Origin: an uncultured Altererythrobacter sp.
GTDB taxonomy: Bacteria; Pseudomonadota; Alphaproteobacteria; Sphingomonadales; Sphingomonadaceae
Assembly (NCBI GenBank): GCA_946886565.1
Contig: CAMPIX010000002.1
Span: 62,001 to 126,000 of the forward strand
Direction: 5' to 3'
Length of the DNA: 64,000 nucleotides
Shown here: positions 53,560 through 61,918 of the stretch, piece by piece
How positions within the stretch are numbered: the stretch's first letter is position 1
Layout: each line of letters opens with the position of its first letter
Program-made: the position numbers and the translations under genes
Notes under the pieces: model-generated
Databases searched by the model: none
Told to the model about the DNA's origin: nothing
The model's input: the letters and a program-made list of their open reading frames with translations, nothing else

Positions 53560-54996
53560 TCAGGGCGCGGTGCCGCTCGCGTCGATATCGCCGCGCGCCG
53601 CCGCGTCGAGCGTTGCGAGACGCGCCTCGTGATCCTCGCGGTGGATCGGGAAGCGCGCCAGCCACCAGGCCGAAAACAGTCCGAGCACGACGATCACGAT
53701 CGCGTATTGCACGATCATGCTGTCGATGATCGGCGCGCCGACCGCGCCCGGTTCGGCATCGGTCGGCAGGCCCGAGATCGATACGATCACACCCGCAAGC
53801 AGGATGCCGAGTCCGGTCGCGCATTTCTGCACGAACCAGTTGCCCGAATAGAACGCGCCTTCCGCGCGCCGGCCGGTCCGCTCCTCGAACGCCTCGACGA
53901 TCTCCGCCACCATCGAGGAGGCGGAGACCAGCACCATGACCCCGAAGCTGTTGCTCGCGAGCACGAAGGCGAACAGCAGCGCAGTCGACGCCGTGCCGCC
54001 GACCTCCGGCCACAGCCCCGCGAGCCGCAGGACATATGGCACCAGCCAGAAGATCATCGACAGGATTGTCGTTCCGGCGGCAACCCGCACTTTCCCGAAG
54101 CGGCGGTGCAGTGCGCCCAGCGAGACGAACACGATCACCACGCTGGCGAAGAGCACGAATGGGTAGATCGCCAGCGCGGCCGAGCTGAATTCCCACACGA
54201 AGTAAAACAGATAGTTCGACAGCGCGAAGGTCATCCCCTGGCTGATGTAGGCTGCGACCGCGCCCGCGGCGAAGATCAGGAACGCGCGTTCGGAAAACGA
54301 TTCCCTGATCTCGGCGAATGCGACCCTGAAGCTGAACGGCGGCGGCTTCGTTTCGGGGTAGCGCGCGACGAAGCGGTGCTGGCCGAGCGCGGAGACGAAC
54401 GTGGCCACTACGATGGTGACCGCGCCGACGAGGCCGTAGATGCGATAGCCGTCGGCCTGCAGCAGCCCATCGCGCAGGAAGACGTTGTAGGCGAGGAACA
54501 GGAGGCCCAGCCCGCCGGTCCAGCCGAACAGATAGCGGTAGCGGAACAGCGTGGTGCGCTCGTCGTAGTCGCGGGTGAGCTCGGGCACGAGCGCGACCGA
54601 GGGCACCTCGCAGGCCGAGAGCAGCAGGCGGATGAGGATCGCCATGCCAAGCAGCAGCGCGAAGCTCGGCGGTCCGTCGACCGGCGGCGACCACAGCACG
54701 TACCAGGCGATCCCGAGCGGGATCGGCGCGAGGTAGAGCCACGGCAGGCGGCGGCCCCAGCGGGTGTAGGTCCGGTCAGACAGGTTGCCGAGCAGCGGAT
54801 CGACGAAGGCGTCCACCACCAGCGCGATGACGAGCGCGAGGCTGACAAGCCACGCCTCCATCCCGAGCACGAGGTTGTAGAACGTCAGCAGGAAGACCGA
54901 AAAGCCGTTGTCCTTCACCCCGAAAGCGATCGAGCCGAACCCGTTGGCGAGCTTGATCCGCTGCGGCAGGGGGCCGGAGTGCGGCGCAGCGGTCAT
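53560..54996 (-). CDS. GPH/MelB-type MFS symporter
   Basis: 478 residues with about twelve membrane segments. The N-terminal pattern KLANGFGSIAFGVKDNGFSV, then AFVDPLLGNLSDRTYTRWGR RLPWLY split over segment 2-3, marks the glycoside-pentoside-hexuronide:cation (GPH) family. Members move sugars, steroids or other carbonyl-rich compounds with Na or H. In this degradation cluster it probably imports the growth substrate. The start overlaps the stop of the SDR gene by 4 bp. Confidence 0.88.
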   Translation of the reverse strand: MTAAPHSGPLPQRIKLANGFGSIAFGVKDNGFSVFLLTFYNLVLGMEAWLVSLALVIALVVDAFVDPLLGNLSDRTYTRWGRRLPWLYLAPIPLGIAWYVLWSPPVDGPPSFALLLGMAILIRLLLSACEVPSVALVPELTRDYDERTTLFRYRYLFGWTGGLGLLFLAYNVFLRDGLLQADGYRIYGLVGAVTIVVATFVSALGQHRFVARYPETKPPPFSFRVAFAEIRESFSERAFLIFAAGAVAAYISQGMTFALSNYLFYFVWEFSSAALAIYPFVLFASVVIVFVSLGALHRRFGKVRVAAGTTILSMIFWLVPYVLRLAGLWPEVGGTASTALLFAFVLASNSFGVMVLVSASSMVAEIVEAFEERTGRRAEGAFYSGNWFVQKCATGLGILLAGVIVSISGLPTDAEPGAVGAPIIDSMIVQYAIVIVVLGLFSAWWLARFPIHREDHEARLATLDAAARGDIDASGTAP

Positions 54997-55835
54997 CGCG
55001 CGGCCTGCTCCATAGCCTCGAGCGCCTGGAACAGGCCGGGCTCGTCCTCGTCCCAGCTATAGCGCGGGCCGATCGTCAGCCCGCCGTCGACCACCAGCGA
55101 GGTGCCGTTGACGAAGCTCGCCGCCTCGCTCGCGAGGTAGGCCGCCGCTTCGGCAATGTCTTCCGGCTCGCCGCCGCGCCGCACCGGCTGTGCGTTCGAC
55201 GACATCTGCGCGATCGCGGCCTTGGCGGCAGCCTTGTGCTCATCGCCGATCTCGAGCGAGGCGGTGAAGATGTTGGTGTTGATGAAGCCCGGCTGGATCG
55301 CGTTGACCCGGATGCGGTGCTTCGCGAGGTCGGCCGCAGCCATCTTGGTCAGATGCAGCACCCCCGCCTTGGCGACCGCGTAGGCGGTGGGCGAATAGCC
55401 GGGGCCGGTCGCGGCGACACTCGAGATGTTGACCACGCTGGCGTTGGCGCGGCTTTTCATGTGCGGGACGGCGTAGCGGATGCCGAACGCGACCGAGCGC
55501 AGCAGCAAGGCCATCGTGCGGTCCCAGTCGGAAGGCTCTATCTCGTCGATGCCGGCACGAGCGCCGCCTGCACCGGCGTTGTTGAGCACGACATCGATAC
55601 CGCCAGTTTTCTCGCCCGCGCGGTCCATCAGCAGGCGGATCGCCTCGCAGTCGGTCACGTCGCACGGCTGGAAGCGGATATCGCCCTCGGCCCCGTTGGC
55701 GAGCGCGGCGCCGCCTTCGGTGTCGATATCGCCCGCGAACACCGTCGCGCCTTCGCGCGCGAACAGCCGCGCGCTCGCCGCGCCGATGCCCGACGCGGCC
55801 CCGGTGATAACCACCGTCTTGCCAGAGAATCGCAT
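54993..55835 (-). CDS. Short-chain dehydrogenase/reductase (SDR)
   Basis: 280 residues. The classical SDR pattern TVVITGAASGIGAASARLFA (TGxxxGIG) is at about 9-28. NNAG appears in DVVLNNAGAGGARAGI, and the catalytic Ser/Tyr/Lys is in ISSVAATGPGYSPTAYAVAK. The NAD(P)-dependent enzyme oxidises or reduces a hydroxyl/keto group; the substrate is unknown. It is the first gene of the minus-strand string SDR-MFS-ACAD11-ADH-kinase-dapD and faces a 171-bp divergent region with operator-like dyads. Confidence 0.93.
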   Translation of the reverse strand: MRFSGKTVVITGAASGIGAASARLFAREGATVFAGDIDTEGGAALANGAEGDIRFQPCDVTDCEAIRLLMDRAGEKTGGIDVVLNNAGAGGARAGIDEIEPSDWDRTMALLLRSVAFGIRYAVPHMKSRANASVVNISSVAATGPGYSPTAYAVAKAGVLHLTKMAAADLAKHRIRVNAIQPGFINTNIFTASLEIGDEHKAAAKAAIAQMSSNAQPVRRGGEPEDIAEAAAYLASEAASFVNGTSLVVDGGLTIGPRYSWDEDEPGLFQALEAMEQAAR

Positions 55836-56006
55836 GCGGGCCTCTCCTCCCGAAATTCGCGACCAAGCTTACGGGAACGTAAAGTTCCGTCAACGCAATC
55901 GTAGTGACGCTACGGAATGGCCGGAGCTTATGTTCGCGCTTGCGGGGGCGGGCCGAATCACCCTAACGTAAGCGTCAACAAACGGCCATTGTGAGAGGAA
56001 CCGGTC
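55836..56006. promoter_or_regulatory. Divergent promoter region with two operator-like sites
   Basis: Two related sequences lie between the divergent SDR and acyl-CoA dehydrogenase genes. One is TTACGGGAACGTAAAGTTCC starting at 55869, with GGAAC/GTTCC arms and GTCAA after it. The other is TAACGTAAGCGTCAAC at 55964-55979, reading TTGACGCTTACGTTA on the other strand. They resemble the TTGACGTTNACGTAA form of LiuR/FadR-type acyl catabolism operators. This is a visual match only. Confidence 0.5.
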
Positions 56007-57170
56007 ATGGCTGATCTCGAGGCGTTCCGCGCCGAAACGCGCGCCTGGCTCGAAGCCAATTGCCCCGCCGAAATGCGCCAGCCCGTGCAGGGCGAGGACG
56101 ACGTGTACTGGGGCGGACGCAATGCGACGTTCAAGAGCGAGGCGCAGAAGGCCTGGTTCGAGGCATGCCGCGACAAGGGCTACACTGTCCCCGCCTGGCC
56201 GAAGGAATACGGCGGAGCGGGGCTCTCGCCCGCCGAGGCCAAGGTGCTGCGCGAGGAGATGGCCCGCATCGGCGCGCGCCCGCCGCTCTCCAGCTTCGGC
56301 ATCTGGATGCTGGGCCCGGCGCTGCTCCACTTCGGCACCGAGGAGCAGAAGCGCAAGTATCTGAACGAGATCGCGCGCGGCGAGATCCGCTGGTGCCAGG
56401 GCTATTCGGAGCCGGGCTCTGGCAGCGACCTGGTTTCGCTCCAGACTTTCGGCGAGGACAAGGGCGATCACTGGGTCGTCAACGGCCAGAAGATCTGGAC
56501 CAGCTACGCCGACAAGGCGGACTGGATCTTCTGCCTCGTGCGCACCGACAAGGCGAACAAGTATCAGGGCATCACTTTCATGCTGTTCGACATGGCGACG
56601 CCGGGGGTCAGCACCAAGCCGATCCTGCTGATCAGCGGCAACAGCCCGTTTTGCGAGACTTTCTTCGACGACGTGAAGGTGCCCAAGGACCAGTTCGTGG
56701 GCGAGATCAACCGCGGGTGGGATGTCGCCAAGTACCTCCTCGGGCACGAGCGCGAGATGATCTCGGGCGCCGACAGCTCGGAGCGCGGTGCGGGCATCGG
56801 CGCGATGCTCAAGCGGCAGAGCGGCGAGCTGGACCCGGTGCTGCGCGCCGAGCTGGCGATGTTCGACGTCGATGCGCTGGCGTTCTCGGCTATGGGCGAG
56901 AAGTTCCTCGACGAGGTCAAGGTCGGCAAGGCGCATCCCGCGCAACCGAACATGATGAAGTACGCCGGGACCGAGCTCAACAAGCGCTGCCACGAGCTGG
57001 TGATGGCCGCGGGCGGCTCGACCGCGCTCGAATGGGACAGCGAGGAAACCCGCGGCGGCGCACCCGCGCGCGGCTGGCTGCGGACCAAGGCCAACTCGAT
57101 CGAAGGCGGCACGAGCGAAGTCATGCTCAACGTCGTCGCCAAGCGTATCCTCGAACTTCCCGGAGCCTGA
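56007..57170 (+). CDS. Acyl-CoA dehydrogenase
   Basis: 387 residues. Typical blocks: AEVRAW-like N-terminal helix (FRAETRAWLEANCPAEMRQP), WCQGYSEPGSGSDLVSLQTF (flavin-binding), VNGQKIWTSYADKADWIFCL, and TSEVMLNVVAKRILELPGA at the end. FAD-dependent alpha,beta-desaturation of an acyl-CoA. The family of paired 380-residue ACADs (with the next gene) often forms alpha2-beta2 heteromers in steroid or branched-chain degradation. An AAACGGCCATTGTGAGAGGA leader supplies the ribosome site. The partner gene begins 4 bp downstream. Confidence 0.94.
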   Translation: MADLEAFRAETRAWLEANCPAEMRQPVQGEDDVYWGGRNATFKSEAQKAWFEACRDKGYTVPAWPKEYGGAGLSPAEAKVLREEMARIGARPPLSSFGIWMLGPALLHFGTEEQKRKYLNEIARGEIRWCQGYSEPGSGSDLVSLQTFGEDKGDHWVVNGQKIWTSYADKADWIFCLVRTDKANKYQGITFMLFDMATPGVSTKPILLISGNSPFCETFFDDVKVPKDQFVGEINRGWDVAKYLLGHEREMISGADSSERGAGIGAMLKRQSGELDPVLRAELAMFDVDALAFSAMGEKFLDEVKVGKAHPAQPNMMKYAGTELNKRCHELVMAAGGSTALEWDSEETRGGAPARGWLRTKANSIEGGTSEVMLNVVAKRILELPGA

Positions 57171-57174
57171 CCGA

Positions 57175-58314
57175 ATGCCGCTCTATCACGATGACGACCA
57201 GGCGATGCTCGCCGACACCGCGCGCCAGTTCATGGCCGAGGAAGGCGCGATCGCCAAGCAGCTGCGCCACTGGCGCGACCGCGAATGCAAGGACGGCTTC
57301 GGCCACGCGCTGTGGAAGCAGATGGCCGAGATGGGCTTCACCGGCATTCTCGTGCCCGAGGCCGACGGCGGGCTCGGCATGGGCCATGTCGAGGCGGGCA
57401 TCGTGCTCGAGGAAATCGGGCGCAATCTCACCCCCTCGCCGTTCCTGACCAGCTCGGTTCTCGCAGCCACCGCGCTGGGCGGCGCGGGCGACGATCTGCG
57501 CGGGCGCTGGCTGCCGGGGCTGGTGGCGGGCGACAGCGTGTTCGCGGTGGCGATCGACGAGGGGGCCAAGCACCGGCCAGAGCGGATCGCCTGCCGGGCC
57601 GAGAAGTCGGGCAACGGGTTCCGGCTCTCGGGCCGCAAGGGCTTCGTGGTCCAGGGCGCGAGCGCGGACATGATCGTGGTCGCCGCGCGCACCTCGGGCG
57701 CGGACGACGATGCGGAAGGGATCACGCTGTTCGCGGTGCCGAAGGACGCCGCGGGCCTCGGCCACAACGCGGTGCGGCTGGTCGACAGCTCGATCGCGAG
57801 CCATCTGACGCTCGACGGGGTCGAGCTCGATGGCGACGCGGTGATCGGCGAGGTCGACGGCGGGCGCGAGGTGCTCAATCGCGTGCTCGACGCCGGGCGC
57901 GTCGGCGCGGCGGCCGAGGGCGTGGGCGTGGCGCAAGGGAGCATGGACCTGACCGTCGACTACCTCAAGCAGCGCAAGCAGTTCGGAAAGCTGATCGGCG
58001 AGTTCCAGTCGCTCCAGCACCGCGCCGCGCATCTCTATTCGGAGGTCGAGATCGCCCGCGCCGTCACCATCAAGGCCCAGCAACTGCTCGATGCGGGTGC
58101 GCCGAACGCCTCGCTGATGGCCTCGGTCGCCAAGGCCAAGGTCGGCAAGGCGGCGGGCCTCGCGGTCAAGGAAGGGGTGCAGATGCACGGCGGCATCGGC
58201 ATGACCGACGAATACGACATCGGCCTCTACATGAAGCGCGACCGCGCGCTCGCCGAGTTCATGGGCGACGTCTATTACCATGCCGGCCGCGTCGCGGAGA
58301 TGAGCGGGTATTGA
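57175..58314 (+). CDS. Acyl-CoA dehydrogenase, partner subunit
   Basis: 379 residues, related to but distinct from the preceding gene. Blocks: MGFTGILVPEADGGLGMGHV, LSGRKGFVVQGASADMIVVA, YLKQRKQFGKLIGEFQSLQH with RAAHLYSEVE, and GVQMHGGIGMTDEYDIGLYM. It starts 4 bp after the previous stop, so both are made together and probably form a heteromeric ACAD, as in steroid side-chain enzymes. The first half is less conserved in the flavin loop, so catalytic residues may be shared across subunits. Followed by a 153-bp gap with palindromes and then the SDR. Confidence 0.93.
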   Translation: MPLYHDDDQAMLADTARQFMAEEGAIAKQLRHWRDRECKDGFGHALWKQMAEMGFTGILVPEADGGLGMGHVEAGIVLEEIGRNLTPSPFLTSSVLAATALGGAGDDLRGRWLPGLVAGDSVFAVAIDEGAKHRPERIACRAEKSGNGFRLSGRKGFVVQGASADMIVVAARTSGADDDAEGITLFAVPKDAAGLGHNAVRLVDSSIASHLTLDGVELDGDAVIGEVDGGREVLNRVLDAGRVGAAAEGVGVAQGSMDLTVDYLKQRKQFGKLIGEFQSLQHRAAHLYSEVEIARAVTIKAQQLLDAGAPNASLMASVAKAKVGKAAGLAVKEGVQMHGGIGMTDEYDIGLYMKRDRALAEFMGDVYYHAGRVAEMSGY

Positions 58315-58323
58315 TACCGATCT

Positions 58324-58450
58324 CCCCCTCCTCTTCAGAGGAGGGGGCCGGGGGGTGGTGGCGAGCGCAGCGAGCGCCGCAGGCACCTCCCCGCTGCGAC
58401 TAGGCAGCAAGCTGCCAAGTCTCGCTGCCCCTCCTCTGAAGAGGAGGGGC
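58324..58450. repeat. Paired palindromes between ACAD and SDR genes
   Basis: CCCCCTCCTCTTCAGAGGAG plus GGGG (58324-58347) is a perfect palindrome, and 58427-58450 (core CCCTCCTCTGAAGAGGAGGGG-like) is another. The two are also near reverse complements of each other, giving a long stem with about 80 bases between. It lies in the 153 bp between plus-strand genes and resembles dispersed sphingomonad intergenic repeats. Confidence 0.8.
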
Positions 58451-58467
58451 CAAACAGGAGAAGCACG

Positions 58468-59262
58468 ATGACCCTCGAAGACCTGTTCAGCCTCAAGGGC
58501 CGCGTCGCGCTCGTCACCGGCGGGAGCCGCGGGATCGGGCGAATGATCGTCGAGGGCTTCCTCGCCGCCGGGATCGAACGGGTCTACATCACCGCGCGCA
58601 AGGGCGGCGAACTGCACGAGGCGGCCGAGGAGCTGGGCGGGAAGGTCGTGCCGATCCAGGGCGATATCTCGACGATGGAGGGCATCGACGAACTGGTCGC
58701 GGCAATCTCCGCGAAGGAAGACAAGCTCGACATCCTCGTCAACAACGCCGGCTCGGCATGGGGCGCCGATTACACCGAGTTCCCCGAGGCGGGATGGGAC
58801 AAGGTGATGGACCTCAACGTCAAGACCCCGTTCTTCCTCACCCAGAAGCTGCACAGGCTGCTGACCGCGGCGGCAAGCCCCGGGCAGCCGGCCAAGGTCA
58901 TCAACATCACCTCGGTCGACGGGCAGCGGGTGAACCCGTGGGAGACCTATTCCTACCAAGCGAGCAAGGCCGCGCTGATCCACCTGACGCGGCGGATGGC
59001 GGCGCGGCTGGTGAAGGACCACGTCTACGTCACCAGCCTCGCGCCGGGCGCGTTCCCCTCGGCCATGAACCGCGCCGCGCGCGACCACGAGGAACGCTCG
59101 GCCGCGGGCATCCCAAGCAAGCGAGTGGGCGACAAGTTCGACATGGGCGGCACCGCGGTCTATCTCGCCAGCCGCGCGGGGGATTACACGGTCGGCGAAA
59201 CGCTGACCGTCGACGGCGGCATCGTCAACGCCCACCTGCCAAGCCACTTCGCGCAGCCTTAG
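58468..59262 (+). CDS. Short-chain dehydrogenase/reductase (SDR)
   Basis: 264 residues. LVTGGSRGIGRMIVEGFLAA gives the TGxxxGIG nucleotide motif, NNAG is in LDILVNNAGSAWGADYTEFP, and the catalytic residues are Ser in NITSVDG and the Tyr/Lys in TYSYQASKAALIH. Similar to RhlG/fatty-acid type or gluconate-type SDRs; the substrate is not readable. It probably works with the two ACADs in beta-oxidation-like steps. ATG preceded by ACAGGAGAAGCACG. The hairpin at 59274-59304 follows its stop. Confidence 0.93.
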   Translation: MTLEDLFSLKGRVALVTGGSRGIGRMIVEGFLAAGIERVYITARKGGELHEAAEELGGKVVPIQGDISTMEGIDELVAAISAKEDKLDILVNNAGSAWGADYTEFPEAGWDKVMDLNVKTPFFLTQKLHRLLTAAASPGQPAKVINITSVDGQRVNPWETYSYQASKAALIHLTRRMAARLVKDHVYVTSLAPGAFPSAMNRAARDHEERSAAGIPSKRVGDKFDMGGTAVYLASRAGDYTVGETLTVDGGIVNAHLPSHFAQP

Positions 59263-59273
59263 GCGCTTGGGAT

Positions 59274-59304
59274 CCCCCCATTTTGCCACCGGCCAAATGG
59301 GGGG
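59274..59304 (+). terminator. Hairpin after SDR gene
   Basis: The arms CCCCCCATTT (59274-59283) and AAATGGGGGG (59295-59304) form a perfect 10-bp stem with an 11-base loop, 12 bp after the stop and between convergent genes. No T-run, though the strong stem suggests a transcript end. Confidence 0.65.
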
Positions 59305-59354
59305 TATCTGCGGGGCGTGGACCACAGACCCACCCCTTTTAGAAAACTTCGCGT

Positions 59355-59819
59355 TCATTCCTTCATCGCCTCGCAGCGCGCGCGGCCGGCGGTCGCGTCG
59401 CCACGCCGCAGCAGCCGGAAAAGCGCGGAATTGTCGGGTTTCCGGCGGATCGCGGTCATGCGGCCGCGATGGAGGAGCGGCTGGATCAGCCCGGTTTCGA
59501 GCCGCCGGACGAGCGCATCATTCGTCACCTTCCGATAATCGGGCTTCGGCGCGGCGCAGCGCCCGGTTCCGGGCGGCGTGAGCACCCGGTCCCAGGCATG
59601 GGCGAAGCTCTCGGCGTCGTTCCGCGCGCGCAGCCGATAGGCGCTCGCCCGCGTCATCCCCGCCGCGCGGGCTGCGGCGGTAACCGATCCGGTGACATAG
59701 AGCTGGGCGAGAAACGCACACTGCCGCGCCTCGCTCCACCCGTCGCACCGCGTGCGCAGCGGCACCGGATGGAAAAACGGCGGCCGGCGACGGACGCGAT
59801 GGGCGGGACGCTTCGGCAT
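59355..59819 (-). CDS. HTH protein, paralogue of the 39.6-kb gene
   Basis: 154 residues, very basic. The HTH-like region is at about 28-70 (WSEARQCAFLAQLYVTGSVT then AAARAAGMTRASAYRLRARN), which aligns with AALAQSGRVADAARAVGMSRQ in the protein at 39624. The rest (about 75-154) is Arg-rich and lacks the heptad repeats of that copy. Probably DNA-binding; target unknown. No ribosome site beyond CTCGTGG before the ATG. It converges with the SDR gene and is divergent from the zinc-motif gene. Confidence 0.7.
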   Translation of the reverse strand: MPKRPAHRVRRRPPFFHPVPLRTRCDGWSEARQCAFLAQLYVTGSVTAAARAAGMTRASAYRLRARNDAESFAHAWDRVLTPPGTGRCAAPKPDYRKVTNDALVRRLETGLIQPLLHRGRMTAIRRKPDNSALFRLLRRGDATAGRARCEAMKE

Positions 59820-59961
59820 CCACGAGGTTAAGGCAGATTCGTCGCGTGTAGGAAAATACTATTTTTGGCCGCTATAGGGAGAAAGCAAACTCCCGCTTAA
59901 CTAACGTCATAAGATGGTCGGCTAATCATGCGGAAGCCTGCATGATAGAGGGAGGCTTGGA

Positions 59962-60588
59962 ATGCCTGGTCACAACCATTATGCCGATTGCACCTGCGGT
60001 TGGTGCGTCAAATATGGCAGCGGCAGAAGGTCGCAGCCGCTCTATTGGTCCGAGACAAGGACACCGAGCTTCACGTCCTATGCCAGTTTCACCATCCCGA
60101 ACGCGACCTGTCCGGTCTGTGGTGCCAGTGTTTTCTTCTATCAGTCGCCGACAGGAGGCAGGGTGTTCTTCGATGAGCTTGGCCCGCCGTGGCTCAAGCA
60201 CCCTTGCACCGACAACCCGAGGCTGCCAGTCGGCCGGTTGATGCCGGATAGCGCGCCGTCGAGATCGCGGCCCGCGTGGCGGCGGAAAGGCTGGGAACCG
60301 ATCCGTATCCGGTCCTCACGGATCGAAGGGAGCTGGCATCTTGTCCCCGTCGAAAACCTGATTACCCGCCTCCACTTCGACGTGTTGGCGGACACGCGGC
60401 TAGCCGTCCACGGCGAGGTTTGCGCGTTTATGAAGCCGTGGGATGCCAACGGCTGGAGCCAAATCTCATTCATCGAGCTTGATGGAAAGGTGCAGGCGAC
60501 CGTCATTCCGATATTCGAGCGCGAGCAGCATCTTGGCATTGCCCGCTCCGACGTCACAGCGCGGCGCAAACGTGCGGAGCGGCAATAG
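59962..60588 (+). CDS. Orphan zinc-motif protein in a lower-GC segment
   Basis: 208 residues. The N-terminus MPGHNHYADCTCGWCVKYGS has Cys10/12/15, and the central block ATCPVCGASVFFYQSPTGGR, followed by VFFDELGPPWLKHPC, gives C-x2-C with later His-Pro-Cys. This block is recurrent in bacterial hypothetical proteins of accessory regions, without known function. A C-terminal region (about 110-208) is beta-rich. The segment around it is less GC-rich than its flanks, and a good ribosome site GAGGGAGGCTTGGA lies before the ATG. Probably part of an accessory insertion; role unknown. Confidence 0.75.
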   Translation: MPGHNHYADCTCGWCVKYGSGRRSQPLYWSETRTPSFTSYASFTIPNATCPVCGASVFFYQSPTGGRVFFDELGPPWLKHPCTDNPRLPVGRLMPDSAPSRSRPAWRRKGWEPIRIRSSRIEGSWHLVPVENLITRLHFDVLADTRLAVHGEVCAFMKPWDANGWSQISFIELDGKVQATVIPIFEREQHLGIARSDVTARRKRAERQ

Positions 60589-60605
60589 CGGCATATCCCC
60601 ACCCC

Positions 60606-61241
60606 TCACCCCATCAGCTCCCGCACAAACCCGATCAACCCGGTCTGCCGTGCGCGTTTCATGCGTTCGGCGTGGAGGATCTGGCGGACTTTGGCGAAGC
60701 ATTCGTCCACGTCGTCGTTGACCACGACGTAGTCGTAGCCGTCCCAGTGACTGATCTCGGCGCGGGCGCGTTCCATGCGGCCTTCGATCACTTCGTCGCT
60801 GTCGGTCGCGCGGGCTTTCAGCCGGCGGTGGAGCTCGTCGAGGCTGGGGGGGAGGATGAACACCCGGACCACGTCCTGCTGGTCCTTCTGATAGAGCTGC
60901 TGGGTGCCCTGCCAGTCGATATCGAACAGGAAATCCTGCCCGTCTTTCAGCCCGGTGCGGATGTGCCCCTTGGGTGTGCCGTAACGGTGATCGAACACCG
61001 GCGCCCATTCGTAGAAGTCGTCCGCCTCCACCATGCGGTCGAACTCGGCGTCGGTGACGAAATGATAGTGGACCCCGTCGATTTCGCCGGGGCGCTGCGG
61101 CCGCGTGGTGACGGAGACCGAGAGCATGATCTCGTCCTCCGCCCCAAGCAGCATGCGCGAGATCGTGGTCTTGCCCGCGCCCGAGGGCGAGGAGAGGATG
61201 AACATGAGTCCGCGGCGGTGAAGGGTGTCGGGTTCGGCCAT
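60606..61241 (-). CDS. gmk: Guanylate kinase
   Basis: 211 residues. The P-loop SPSGAGKTT is at residues about 17-25, GMP-binding residues lie in SVSVTTRPQRPGEIDGVHYH and FYEWAPVFDHRYGTPK, and the lid has RLKARATDSDEVI and RMERARAEI. It phosphorylates GMP/dGMP, an essential step in GTP supply. Length is normal. It overlaps nothing; the convergent zinc-motif gene ends 17 bp away. No regulatory site noted. Confidence 0.96.
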   Translation of the reverse strand: MAEPDTLHRRGLMFILSSPSGAGKTTISRMLLGAEDEIMLSVSVTTRPQRPGEIDGVHYHFVTDAEFDRMVEADDFYEWAPVFDHRYGTPKGHIRTGLKDGQDFLFDIDWQGTQQLYQKDQQDVVRVFILPPSLDELHRRLKARATDSDEVIEGRMERARAEISHWDGYDYVVVNDDVDECFAKVRQILHAERMKRARQTGLIGFVRELMG

Positions 61242-61303
61242 GCGCGCTCATGCGCCGAGCCGCGGCGCGAAATCAAGCCCTGCGAGACCGGGGGTGGAGC
61301 CGA

Positions 61304-61445
61304 CGATCAATCCTCCCGGATCGGGGAGGTGGCAGCCGCGCTAGCGGCTGACGGAGGGGAACAGGCCACCCGTCCAACACTTGCGGCGGGTGCCCCTCCA
61401 CCCAGCGCTTCGCGCGCGGTCCCCCTCCCGTTCCGCGGAGGATCG
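61304..61445. repeat. Palindromic intergenic element (TCCTCC...GGAGG type)
   Basis: The left half 61304-61358 (with hairpins TCCTCCCGGATCGGGGAGG and CAGCCGCGCTAGCGGCTG) is an imperfect reverse complement of the right half 61391-61445. The same consensus (TCCTCC then GGGGAGG then GGTGGAGGGG) reappears at 63876-63930. It fills the space between gmk and the gene at 61453. Confidence 0.7.
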
Positions 61446-61452
61446 AGTTGCC

Positions 61453-61878
61453 CTATTCCCCCTTCGCCTGATCGAGCAGCGCCTTGTCGCCCTTGCGCCT
61501 CGCGGCGCGGCGCGACTGACGCCGGTCGAGCAAGGTCTTTGCAAGGATGCCGCCGCCGACCACGACCGCACCGGGAAGCGAGCGGGTGGCGACCCGCGCA
61601 ACGGCGTAGGAGGCGAGCTGCTGCACCAGGGATCGGTTTTCCACCATGTCCTTGGCGGTGGACTTGCCGTATCGGTTGCGCAGCAGCCCTTTCTCGAGGC
61701 CGAGGCGCAGCAGTCGTCCGCCACTACGCAGCAGAACGTCGTGGATCAGCAGGTTCGTAGCGGGATTGGGGCTGGGGCCGGCGACATCGCGGCCCTCGGG
61801 GGTGATCTTGTCACCGGTCTTGTCGATCGCTTTCGCGATCCTGTCGGATGCCCGGGTCACCGGCCTGTTCTTCGCCAT
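61453..61878 (-). CDS. Hypothetical protein, basic
   Basis: 141 residues, rich in Arg/Lys/Ala, with a Gly/Val stretch (LPGAVVVGGGILAKTLLDRR) near the C-terminus that could be one weak membrane segment. No family recognised. The ATG at 61878 has CATACAGGGGCGAG upstream as ribosome site. The gene begins 40 bp after the stop of sspB, on the same strand; a longer frame into that region is unlikely. Function unknown. Confidence 0.65.
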   Translation of the reverse strand: MAKNRPVTRASDRIAKAIDKTGDKITPEGRDVAGPSPNPATNLLIHDVLLRSGGRLLRLGLEKGLLRNRYGKSTAKDMVENRSLVQQLASYAVARVATRSLPGAVVVGGGILAKTLLDRRQSRRAARRKGDKALLDQAKGE

Positions 61879-61918
61879 CGTCTCGCCCCTGTATGCCGGC
61901 GAGAAAGCTCGGCCGGCG

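Noticed and set aside
52122..53729. 535-codon frame opposite the ACAD11-like gene
   Set aside because: Low-complexity Arg/His/Asp translation; the dehydrogenase is on the minus strand.
58318..58467. Insertion sequence remnants in the 153-bp gap
   Set aside because: Only palindromes are present; no transposase fragment and no target duplication were recognised.
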